Of a DNA stretch of 13,183 bases, positions 6,679-13,183 are shown one piece after another (position 1 is the stretch's first letter; the number at the start of each line of letters is the position of its first letter). A program made the position numbers and the translations under genes. The notes beneath the pieces are model-generated. The model searched no databases. It saw only the letters and a list, made by a program, of their open reading frames with translations, and was not told the origin of the DNA. The stretch is from Nitrospina sp. (lineage in GTDB: Bacteria; Nitrospinota; Nitrospinia; Nitrospinales; VA-1): contig JABJCF010000031.1 of NCBI GenBank assembly GCA_018665625.1, positions 1-13,183 on the forward strand, read 5' to 3'.

Positions 6679-7311
6679 ATGCCTCAAGACCGTTATTTTA
6701 GCTACAAAAAATCTCAAATTGAAAGCTTTGTAAAAACTGAATTTAAGAAGAAATTTCGTTCCGCAGCGAAGATATCTATAAGGAAACGACAGAAATTTAT
6801 AGATGAAATGACCCGCAAGGTCAGCAAGCGTTTTGGGAAGGATATATTATTTTTAATCGATTTTTCTAAACAAGGGTTTTGTGCTGTTATTTCTCCTGTA
6901 CATACAGAATCGACAGATAAAGGTAAGTTGAGCCAGTCTTTTTCCCATCCTCAGGTTTTTTACACCACGCATTGTATAGATAGATTTAGCGAAAGAATGA
7001 ACACCGATGAGAATGTCATAATTCAATTGGATGCTTATTTTAATGAAGCCATTTTATCTTTTGGAGAGAACCCAGGTTTTTTGACTTGTTCAGATGGAGT
7101 TTTTGCTTGCGAACTTGAAAACGAGAGATTTATTATAAAAACCTTTTTAAATTTTGATTTATTGAGTGATGACCAGATTAAACAATTTTATGGTTCAGAT
7201 ATGATTTCCATGCTTCCGCAGGAATACACTGCCGAAAATATCTCTGGTGCTGATTTTATAATTGAAGATGAGCAAGCGCTCCCACAAAGTAAACCGCAAG
7301 AGCTTTCTTAA
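6679..7311 (+). CDS. Unrecognised 210-residue protein upstream of ftsE
   Basis: I do not recognise this family. The product has no signal peptide or membrane segment, so it is probably cytoplasmic. Residues 9-54 are strongly basic and likely helical, with many Lys and Arg. Residues 55-75 look like two beta strands (DILFLIDF, GFCAVISPV). A central motif, FYTTHCIDRFSERM (94-107), recalls the His-x3-Arg-x3-Arg pattern of small nuclease- or toxin-like domains, followed by a helix. Two further strands come next (GVFACELE, RFIIKTFLNF at 150-159). The tail is acidic (IIEDEQALPQ). Four cysteines (68, 99, 137, 144) are scattered. The start at 6679 lacks a Shine-Dalgarno site, but base composition and length argue for a real gene. 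It lies 57 bp before ftsE on the same strand, so it may be co-transcribed. Any link to cell division is only suggested by position. Confidence 0.7.
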   Translation: MPQDRYFSYKKSQIESFVKTEFKKKFRSAAKISIRKRQKFIDEMTRKVSKRFGKDILFLIDFSKQGFCAVISPVHTESTDKGKLSQSFSHPQVFYTTHCIDRFSERMNTDENVIIQLDAYFNEAILSFGENPGFLTCSDGVFACELENERFIIKTFLNFDLLSDDQIKQFYGSDMISMLPQEYTAENISGADFIIEDEQALPQSKPQELS

Positions 7312-7314
7312 GCG

Positions 7315-7331
7315 CACCTTTGTAAAAGGTG
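7315..7331 (+). promoter_or_regulatory. Short perfect hairpin between the 210-residue protein gene and ftsE
   Basis: CACCTTT (7315-7321) and AAAGGTG (7325-7331) form a 7-bp stem with a 3-base loop just after the stop codon. T-rich DNA follows (7338-7353), but no T-run adjoins the stem. It could be a weak terminator or mRNA-processing stem that sets ftsE expression apart from the upstream gene. Confidence 0.4.
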
Positions 7332-7368
7332 AGTTCAAATTTTCTCCTTTTTGTTGAAGTGTATCTAA

Positions 7369-8025
7369 ATGATCCAGGTTTTTAATGTTGTAAAAATGTA
7401 TGACGGGTCCAACCCCGTGTTGGATGACGTTTCTATGGAAATTGCCAAAGGTGAGTTTGTTTTTCTCACAGGTCCAAGCGGTGCAGGTAAGACAACAATT
7501 TTAAAAATTTTATTTGGTTGGGAACACTTCGAAAAAGGACAGGTTTTAGTTCAGGGTATTAATGTTGGAAAACTAACCTATAGAAATATCTATACACTAA
7601 GAAGATCCATGGGGGTTGTATTTCAAGATTATAAGCTGTTACCTAATAAAACAGTTTTTGAAAATGTATCGTTTGCACAAGAAGTAATTGGACGAGATAG
7701 AAAAACAATTAGGTTTAAAACATGGGAAGCATTGAAGAATGTAGGGCTGACCCCGAAAAAAGATGCTTACCCTGCTTACCTGTCCGGAGGTGAGCAGCAA
7801 AGAGTCGCTATTGCTCGCGCAATGGTAAATTCACCTTCTATTATTCTCGCAGATGAGCCAACGGGAAACCTTGATCCGGATATATCGATTGAAATATTTA
7901 AACTGTTCGAAGAATTGAATCATAAAGGTGCCACCATAATCTTTGCGACTCATAGCCAGGATATTATCAGGCTGAGAAACCATCGGGTTATTAGTTTGAA
8001 CCGGGGGAAAGTGGTTACTTCTTGA
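7369..8025 (+). CDS. ftsE: Cell-division ATP-binding protein FtsE
   Basis: FtsE is the cytoplasmic ATPase of the FtsEX complex. It couples divisome assembly to cell-wall hydrolysis rather than moving a solute. At 218 residues it has the usual FtsE length. All ABC ATPase motifs are intact: Walker [10 protein letters not shown] at 35-43, Q-loop [18 protein letters not shown] at 83-100, signature [15 protein letters not shown] at 138-152, Walker [13 protein letters not shown] at 158-169 and H-loop ATHSQD at 193-198. LolD or MacB-type ATPases look similar, but the FtsX-type partner seven bases downstream settles the name. No strong ribosome site precedes the ATG, only a GAAG-like stretch. Confidence 0.95.
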   Translation: MIQVFNVVKMYDGSNPVLDDVSMEIAKGEFVFLTGPSGAGKTTILKILFGWEHFEKGQVLVQGINVGKLTYRNIYTLRRSMGVVFQDYKLLPNKTVFENVSFAQEVIGRDRKTIRFKTWEALKNVGLTPKKDAYPAYLSGGEQQRVAIARAMVNSPSIILADEPTGNLDPDISIEIFKLFEELNHKGATIIFATHSQDIIRLRNHRVISLNRGKVVTS

Positions 8026-8032
8026 GGAATTT

Positions 8033-8932
8033 ATGCAGACTTTATTAAGTGGGTTTAGAACCACTCTTTCAAACATTTTAAATAATAGGCAAATCTTTCT
8101 TCTCTCTGTTGCTACTATAACTATTTCCATTTCCATTTTGGGTTTGTTCTTGTTGCTGTTTTTTAATCTTAATGGATTTCTTTCCAAGTGGAACAGTCAA
8201 GTTCAACTCATAGTTTACCTGGAAGATGATATTACGGCGGCTCAAAGAGGGGCTTTGAAAGGTATTATTTCTAATGCTCCGAATATCGAGTCTATGGCAG
8301 AGGTTTCCCGCCAAAAAGCTTGGGCTGAATTTCAATCTAATATATCAGAAAATTTAAAGCCCTTAATGGATTTGGATTTTAATCCTTTGCCCGCATCCTA
8401 CAAGATAAAGTTCAAAAATACTGAAAGCCGATTAGCTCATATACGGGAACTATCTAATGAAATTAAAGGCAAGAGTGGAGTCGAGTCAGTAGAGTATGGA
8501 GTAGAGTGGATTGAAAGATTTGAAAAGTTCATGGTCTTTTCCCAGGTATTCCTTTTTTCAATGGGGGCTCTTTTGTGTTTGGCTCTTACCTTGATTATTT
8601 CCAATACCATTCGTCTTTCGATTTACTCCCGGCAAGCTGAGATAGAACTGATGCTTTTGATTGGTGCAACGCCGAGGTTTGTCAAAATCCCGTTTTTATT
8701 AGAAGGAATGTTACAAGGATTAATAGGTTCGATTTTGGCTCTTTTTCTGATAGGAGGAGCTCATTTTTATTTAAAAAGTGAATTTCAATCGTCTATTGAA
8801 TCTATGGCAATGGAAATTGAGTTTATTGCAGAACCATTTTTGCTGGGGTTGGTGGGTATGAGTGTTTTTGTAGGCTTTATGGCAAGTTATATTTCCACCT
8901 TTCAGTTTCTTCGCATGTTAAATAAAAAATGA
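8033..8932 (+). CDS. ftsX: Cell-division membrane protein FtsX
   Basis: FtsX is the permease-like subunit that passes FtsE ATPase activity across the inner membrane to periplasmic hydrolase activators. The 299 residues show the FtsX layout: a short cytoplasmic N-terminus, TM1 at about 21-45, a periplasmic domain at 46-165 that contacts EnvC in E. coli, TM2 at 168-192, TM3 at about 218-242 and TM4 at 268-290. The loop after TM2 bears the family motif SNTIRLSIYSRQAEIELMLL followed by IGATPRFVKIPFLLEG. A GAGGAA ribosome site that overlaps the ftsE stop serves its ATG. Its TGA overlaps the envC start (ATGA), which indicates translational coupling. TM limits are estimated by eye. Confidence 0.93.
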   Translation: MQTLLSGFRTTLSNILNNRQIFLLSVATITISISILGLFLLLFFNLNGFLSKWNSQVQLIVYLEDDITAAQRGALKGIISNAPNIESMAEVSRQKAWAEFQSNISENLKPLMDLDFNPLPASYKIKFKNTESRLAHIRELSNEIKGKSGVESVEYGVEWIERFEKFMVFSQVFLFSMGALLCLALTLIISNTIRLSIYSRQAEIELMLLIGATPRFVKIPFLLEGMLQGLIGSILALFLIGGAHFYLKSEFQSSIESMAMEIEFIAEPFLLGLVGMSVFVGFMASYISTFQFLRMLNKK

Positions 8933-10116
8933 AAAAAAATCTTTTAATTCTAACTACTATTCTTCTTTTTTACTCATTTATGGGAATAGGCTCTCCCGTA
9001 TTTGCGGCCAAGAAAAATGTTGGAGAAATTGATACGCTTTTAAAAGATGAGCAATCTGAACTGAAGGCGTTGAGGAAAAAAATTGCACGGCAAGAAAATG
9101 CGATTTCAAAAGCGGGTAAAAAAGAGTCTACCGTACTAAAAAACCTTCAAAAAATTGGTAACCAGCTAAAACTTAAAAAGAGAGAGCTGAATATCTATAA
9201 ATGGAATATCAAAAATAATCAGAAAAAAATTTCAAGTCTGCAACCTCGTCTTGAAAAAGCCGAGCAGAAAATTAAATCTCACAAGAAGATTTTAGGGCTT
9301 CGTCTTCGATCTATGTATAAGGAAGGGCCTGTATTTCCTTTGAAAATTGCATTTTCATCCAGTAATGTTAATGATTTGTTGCAACGGTTTAAGTATATGG
9401 ATTTGATTGCTCGGAAAGATTCTGAGTTGCTTCGTGAATATAAAAATCGATTGGAACAAATCAAGGAGGATAAAAGATCCTTATACGCTGTTCGTGCAAA
9501 ATTAGTTAAATTGGAAAAAAATACGATATCCAAGAAAAAGGAAATCGAAAAAGGAAAAAGTGAGAAATCCGCTTTTTTGAAGAAAATTAAAAGGAAGAAA
9601 AACTTAAGCGTAAAAGTCAGGAAAGAGTTGGTAGCAGCCTCCAATAATTTAAATAAACTGATCGATAAACTTCTTGTGAAGCTTGTTTCGGGAGAGGGTT
9701 TAGATATATCTGATAAAAAAGGTAGGCTCAAGCTTCCGTTAAGAGGGAAAATCCTCAACAAGTTTGGCCGGAAAAGAGTTAAGGAATATGACTCTTATAT
9801 TGTTTATAATGGTATTAACGTACGGGCTAAAAAGGGTTCTCAGGTTAAAGCTATTTTTGATGGTAAAGTTTTGTATACAGGAGAGCTTGAGGGATACGGA
9901 AATCTTGTGATAGTGGGTCATGGTAAAGAGTACCACTCTCTTTATGGTCATTTAGACACCATAAACGTTTCTCCAAATAAGGTTGTTCGCACGGGAGATG
10001 TAATTGCCCTTAGTGGTGACTCGGGGTCCCTGGATGGTGAGACCCTTTATTTTGAGTTGAGAAAAAATGGTAAACCTATTGAACCCGTTCCCTGGTTCAA
10101 GATGGCCAAAAAATAA
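8929..10116 (+). CDS. envC: EnvC-type murein hydrolase activator
   Basis: This 395-residue exported protein has a signal peptide (residues 1-26, likely cleavage after PVFA), a long Lys-rich coiled coil (about 30-255) and a C-terminal M23/LytM domain (about 266-392). EnvC is recruited by the FtsX periplasmic domain and activates cell-wall amidases at the septum. The LytM fold is clear (GKILNKFG, NVRAKKGSQVKAIFDGKVLY, GNLVIVGHG, LYGHL, then YFELRKNGKPIEP). The zinc site is broken, as in E. coli EnvC. The HxxxD motif reads Y293-NGI-N297, and the HLHFE motif reads TLYFE with Y374. Only H341 of the YxHL motif remains. It is therefore most likely a regulator and not a peptidase. The start overlaps the ftsX stop by 4 bp. 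Naming rests on architecture plus direct linkage to ftsEX. Confidence 0.9.
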   Translation: MKKNLLILTTILLFYSFMGIGSPVFAAKKNVGEIDTLLKDEQSELKALRKKIARQENAISKAGKKESTVLKNLQKIGNQLKLKKRELNIYKWNIKNNQKKISSLQPRLEKAEQKIKSHKKILGLRLRSMYKEGPVFPLKIAFSSSNVNDLLQRFKYMDLIARKDSELLREYKNRLEQIKEDKRSLYAVRAKLVKLEKNTISKKKEIEKGKSEKSAFLKKIKRKKNLSVKVRKELVAASNNLNKLIDKLLVKLVSGEGLDISDKKGRLKLPLRGKILNKFGRKRVKEYDSYIVYNGINVRAKKGSQVKAIFDGKVLYTGELEGYGNLVIVGHGKEYHSLYGHLDTINVSPNKVVRTGDVIALSGDSGSLDGETLYFELRKNGKPIEPVPWFKMAKK

Positions 10117-10131
10117 AATTATAATCATTCT

Positions 10132-10135
10132 GGAG
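10132..10135 (+). promoter_or_regulatory. Ribosome binding site supporting the TTG start of ctpA
   Basis: GGAG lies eight bases before the TTG at 10144-10146. The first in-frame ATG is about 64 codons further on, inside the conserved part of the protein, so the TTG is the credible start. Confidence 0.6.
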
Positions 10136-10143
10136 ATCATATT

Positions 10144-11571
10144 TTGAACTGGTTAAATAACTCAATTAAAACCATTGTGTGTGGCACCGTTTTAATTTTT
10201 AGTTTGTTTACATCGGCAACCTTGTTTGCTGAGGAGGAAAAGGACAAACAAAATGCCTATAACAAGCTAAAGGTGTTTTCAGAAATTCTTTCCCTTATTG
10301 AGTCTAATTATGTTGAACCCATTGAAAACGACTCCATGATTGAGGGGGCCATTAATGGAATGGTTAAATCTCTTGATCCTCACACAAGCTATATGCCACC
10401 TGCCTCATATAAAGAAATGCAGGTAGAAACTACAGGGAAATTTGGCGGATTGGGTATTGAAATTAGCATCCGTGATGGAGTTCTTAACGTTGTTTCACCC
10501 ATTGAAGAGACTCCAGCTTTTCGAGTGGGAATAAAACCCGGCGATAAAATTATTAAAATTGAAGATGAATCAACCCTTGATATGACTCTACAGGATGCCG
10601 TATCTCGATTGCGAGGAGAAACAGGATCCCCGATAACTATAACCATTTTTAGAAAAACTTTTAAACAACCCAAAGAATTTACAATTGTCCGAGATGTGAT
10701 TAAAGTCCGCAGTGTTGTTCATAAACTCTATCAAGACGATATTGGTTATATCAAAATAAGAAGTTTCTCAAAAAATACTAGCAACGACCTTGATAAAGCT
10801 TTAGATGAATTAGGTAAAAAAGGAATTACCAAATTAATCCTTGATGTGAGAAACAATCCCGGTGGATTATTGAATCAAGCGGTAGAGGTTACTGACCGGT
10901 TCTTAAACAGGGAAAACCTAATTGTTTATACCAAAGGTCGCTCTGATGAACAGAATATGCGTTTCACCAGCCACGACAAGGTAGCAGGGGTTTCTTACCC
11001 GATGATCATTCTTGTAAATAGTGGAAGTGCCAGTGCGTCAGAAATTGTTGCCGGAGCTTTGCAGGATCTTAATCGTGCAGTGATATTGGGTACACCCACC
11101 TTTGGGAAAGGATCGGTGCAAACTATCATTCCTCTAAGTGATGGTTCAGCCCTAAGGTTAACAACAGCAAGATATTACACCCCCAGTGGACGTGTGATTC
11201 AGGAAAACGGGATTGAACCTGATATTATTGTGGAAATGAAACCGGTTAAAGAGCTTGATAAAGAAGATGGTAAAGCGGAAGAATCCGAAGAAAAAGTAAG
11301 GTTACGCCGATTTTTGCGTGAAAAAGATTTAAAAAAGCATTTGAAAGGAAAAAGCAGTATTGAAGGTGCAGAAAATGAAAAAGACGTTTCCCATGAAACT
11401 CCCAGTGAATTGGAGGAAGTGGAAAGTAAGAAATTGAGCGATGATTTGAAAAAAGACAACCAGCTTCAGCAGGCTGTATCGTTATTATCAGGTTGGGAAG
11501 TAATGAAAAAAATGTTCAAGAACTTAAAAGTTGATGCTCCAGATCCGGGTAGCAGAATTAGTATGAAATAG
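10144..11571 (+). CDS. ctpA: C-terminal processing peptidase (S41, CtpA/Prc family)
   Basis: This is a 475-residue exported serine protease of the S41 family, which cuts periplasmic proteins from their C-terminus. In E. coli and Pseudomonas it adjusts the levels of peptidoglycan hydrolases. It has a signal peptide (about residues 1-29, ending TLFA), a helical N-terminal region with SLDPHTSYMPP at 76-86, a PDZ domain (about 94-180: GKFGGLGIEI, VGIKPGDKIIKI, LRGETGSP) and a protease core (about 200-365). The catalytic Ser-Lys-Gln set is S297 (SGSASASE), K322 (FGKG) and Q326, with the 25-residue Ser-Lys spacing of known enzymes. After about residue 368 comes a Glu/Lys-rich extension of about 105 residues, not part of the core. 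The gene starts 27 bp after the envC stop, so it is probably co-transcribed and may act on EnvC-controlled wall enzymes, which is an inference from position. Confidence 0.95.
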   Translation: MNWLNNSIKTIVCGTVLIFSLFTSATLFAEEEKDKQNAYNKLKVFSEILSLIESNYVEPIENDSMIEGAINGMVKSLDPHTSYMPPASYKEMQVETTGKFGGLGIEISIRDGVLNVVSPIEETPAFRVGIKPGDKIIKIEDESTLDMTLQDAVSRLRGETGSPITITIFRKTFKQPKEFTIVRDVIKVRSVVHKLYQDDIGYIKIRSFSKNTSNDLDKALDELGKKGITKLILDVRNNPGGLLNQAVEVTDRFLNRENLIVYTKGRSDEQNMRFTSHDKVAGVSYPMIILVNSGSASASEIVAGALQDLNRAVILGTPTFGKGSVQTIIPLSDGSALRLTTARYYTPSGRVIQENGIEPDIIVEMKPVKELDKEDGKAEESEEKVRLRRFLREKDLKKHLKGKSSIEGAENEKDVSHETPSELEEVESKKLSDDLKKDNQLQQAVSLLSGWEVMKKMFKNLKVDAPDPGSRISMK

Positions 11572-11576
11572 CGGAT

Positions 11577-12590
11577 ATGCTAGTTCTTGGATTAGAAACA
11601 TCATGTGATGATACTGCAGCTGCAGTCCTTAAAGATGGGAATAAGCTCTTATCGAATATCATAAATGACCAAAGTAGTATTCACTCCAAATATGGAGGAA
11701 TTGTTCCTGAGCTTGCAGGGCGTTCCCATATCGATGAGCTCCATAGAGTAATTAATCAATGTCTCCAATCTGCCAAGGTTGAGTTAAGGGACATAGATTT
11801 AATCGCAGTCACCATGGGCCCCGGGTTAATAGGTTCCTTGCTTGTTGGTGTGAATGCCGCAAAGGGAATATCCTATGGTTTAGATATCCCATTGATAGGG
11901 GTCAATCATCTTGAAGGCCATCTTCTCGCCATTTTTCTCCAGGAACAAATCAAATTTCCTTTTATTTCTCTTGTGGTTTCTGGAGGCCACACCGATTTAT
12001 ATCGCGTAGACAACTTTGGTAGTTATAAAATTCTGGGTAGAACCCGGGATGATGCGGCCGGAGAATCTTTCGATAAAGTGGCTAAAATGCTAGGACATAA
12101 ATATCCCGGCGGCCCCATAATTGAAAAGATTGCCAAAGAAGGGAATAAAGATGCGCATAAATTTCCAAGAGCTTACCTTGAAAAAGACTCGCTTGATTTC
12201 AGTTTTAGCGGGGTAAAAACTTCTGTTAAGACTTTTATTAATAAAAAACAAAAAAACAATATTCCTGGATTGTCCGATCAGGATATTGCCGCTGGTTTTC
12301 AAGAGGCTGTTGTAGAAGTTTTATCAAAAAAAATTATTATGGCCTGCCAAAGGGAAGGCCTGTCGCGAGTTGTTGTGACAGGTGGCGTTGCAGCAAATGG
12401 AGCCCTTAGAAGAGCTGTGGCATTGGAGTGTAATAGTGCAGGCTATGAATCGTGGTTTCCCGACCCTATATATTGCACTGATAACGCAGCTATGATCGCC
12501 TGCGCTGGTTTTCAAAAATATAATGCTTTCCCAAATTCTAAAGCAGACTTGTTAAACCTTGATGCTACTGCCAATTTATCTTTGGCCTGA
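11577..12590 (+). CDS. tsaD: tRNA threonylcarbamoyl transferase subunit TsaD
   Basis: TsaD transfers the threonylcarbamoyl group from threonylcarbamoyl-AMP to A37 of ANN-decoding tRNAs, making t6A together with TsaB and TsaE in the cytosol. At 337 residues it has the full usual length. The ASKHA fold signals are LGLETSCDDTAAAV (4-17), the iron-binding H111 and H115 in NHLEGH, SGGHTDL (135-141), FSGVKTSV (210-217), GGVAANGALR (269-278) and D302 in TDNAAM. All catalytic and metal residues are in place. It starts 5 bp after the ctpA stop with only a weak GCGGA ribosome site, so it may rely on translation of ctpA. Its join to a cell-division operon looks like position only. Confidence 0.97.
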   Translation: MLVLGLETSCDDTAAAVLKDGNKLLSNIINDQSSIHSKYGGIVPELAGRSHIDELHRVINQCLQSAKVELRDIDLIAVTMGPGLIGSLLVGVNAAKGISYGLDIPLIGVNHLEGHLLAIFLQEQIKFPFISLVVSGGHTDLYRVDNFGSYKILGRTRDDAAGESFDKVAKMLGHKYPGGPIIEKIAKEGNKDAHKFPRAYLEKDSLDFSFSGVKTSVKTFINKKQKNNIPGLSDQDIAAGFQEAVVEVLSKKIIMACQREGLSRVVVTGGVAANGALRRAVALECNSAGYESWFPDPIYCTDNAAMIACAGFQKYNAFPNSKADLLNLDATANLSLA

Positions 12591-12638
12591 TTTTGGCTTT
12601 GCGTAAACCGAAGATTGGCTAATCGTAGGATTATTTTT

Positions 12639-13183
12639 ATGCATGCATTGGTGACGGGAGGAGGCGGGTTTTTGGGAAGTGGTATTACCAACGCACTTCT
12701 CAAACAAGGAAATGAAGTCTCAATAATTGGGAGAGGACATTATCCGCATTTGTCTCCATCTGTGAAGAGATTGCAAGGTGATATAAGAGACCTTGAATTT
12801 GTAAATAATTCCTTAAAGAAGGTTGATGTTGTTTTTCATACTGCCGCTATTCCAGGGATATGGGGGCGGGATTTTTTCAGCATCAATGTCCAGGGAACAG
12901 AAAACCTAATTAAGGCTTGTCGAAAAAATTCAGTTCAAAAACTTGTTTTCACAAGTTCTCCCAGTGTTGTTTTTGGGCGCTCAAGTCTTGAAGATGCTGA
13001 TGAATCTACTCCCTATCCAGAAAAATATTTATGCGAGTACCCTCGAACAAAAGCCCTTGCAGAGAAAATGGTTTTGCAGGCCAATGATGCCCGTTTGGCT
13101 ACTGTTGCCATCCGCCCTCATCTTATCTGGGGACCCGGTGATCCACATTTAGTTCCCCGTTTAATAGATAAAGCAAAAAAAAA
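12639..13183 (+). CDS. OleD-like NAD(P)-dependent 3-oxo reductase (SDR), 3'-truncated
   Basis: The frame opens with ATG at 12639, preceded by AGGA eight bases upstream, and stays open to the right edge (181 codons visible). The N-terminus has the nucleotide-binding VTGGGGFLGS (5-14). It continues with GDIRDL (47-52), AAIPGIWG (69-76), NVQGTEN (83-89), TSSPSVVFG (105-113), a catalytic YPRTK (Y134 and K138) and RPHLIWGPGDPHLVPRL (159-175). This combination fits the 3-beta-hydroxysteroid dehydrogenase-like branch of extended SDRs, closest by eye to OleD (2-alkyl-3-oxoalkanoate reductase), which reduces the beta-keto acid made by OleA in long-chain olefin synthesis. The C-terminal substrate domain and any oleA, oleB or oleC neighbours lie beyond the window, so the substrate is inferred from motifs only. 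It lies 48 bp after tsaD on the same strand. Confidence 0.82.
   Translation, partial: MHALVTGGGGFLGSGITNALLKQGNEVSIIGRGHYPHLSPSVKRLQGDIRDLEFVNNSLKKVDVVFHTAAIPGIWGRDFFSINVQGTENLIKACRKNSVQKLVFTSSPSVVFGRSSLEDADESTPYPEKYLCEYPRTKALAEKMVLQANDARLATVAIRPHLIWGPGDPHLVPRLIDKAKK

Noticed and set aside
9279..9761. 160-codon minus-strand ORF within envC
   Set aside because: It is antisense to the lysine-rich coiled coil, whose AAA/GAA codons give long stop-free Phe/Ser-rich shadows.
12943..13152. 69-codon ORF near the right edge
   Set aside because: It lies in another frame within the OleD-like gene, whose conserved SDR motifs show the true frame from 12639.
1..13183. Mobile element, CRISPR array, tRNA or rRNA gene, or anti-phage system
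   Set aside because: No transposase, integrase, regularly spaced repeats, cloverleaf or recognisable defence gene was seen on either strand.

Overview
The window is AT-rich, gene-dense bacterial chromosome holding eleven protein-coding genes. I found no RNA gene, insertion sequence, prophage or CRISPR array. A Gram-negative cell is implied by a GT9 (heptosyltransferase-type) enzyme, a lipoprotein, a HmuY-like protein, an EnvC-type periplasmic activator and a Prc/CtpA protease. The gene content and low G+C would suit a marine Nitrospinota or deltaproteobacterial-type lineage, but I inferred this from memory of gene families, without any phylogeny.

Layout. (1) Positions 1-1055 hold the 3' part of a GT9 glycosyltransferase with a long C-terminal extension. 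It ends tail-to-tail with, and overlaps by 31 bp, a minus-strand phosphoglycerate kinase homologue (1025-2584) that is about 100 residues longer than usual. (2) Positions 2585-3073 form the only long non-coding gap. It carries candidate promoters and unusually dense, nested inverted repeats just upstream of an RNase E/G gene (3074-5002). (3) RNase E/G ends 5 bp from a minus-strand gene pair whose coding regions overlap by 4 bp: a membrane-anchored HmuY-like protein (5736-6461), then a SUMF1/FGE-fold lipoprotein lacking the FGE catalytic cysteines (5008-5739). (4) A divergent intergenic region leads into a rightward series: an unrecognised 210-residue protein (6679-7311), ftsE, ftsX, envC, ctpA, tsaD and, running off the right edge, an OleD-like SDR reductase (12639 onward).

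How the genes work together. The clearest functional unit is ftsE-ftsX-envC-ctpA. FtsE (ATPase) and FtsX (membrane subunit) form the ABC-type mechanotransmission complex that acts through the coiled-coil EnvC protein to activate periplasmic cell-wall amidases at division. The adjoining C-terminal processing protease may control the turnover of wall hydrolases. These four genes overlap or lie within about 30 bp of each other, so they are probably co-transcribed. tsaD, which makes the tRNA t6A modification, follows after 5 bp and may be read from the same message.

The window is mostly housekeeping. I did not find a clear new defence or mobile system. The points most worth following up are the RNase E/G leader structure, the elongated PGK, the HmuY-like/SUMF1 lipoprotein pair and the unidentified gene in front of ftsE.
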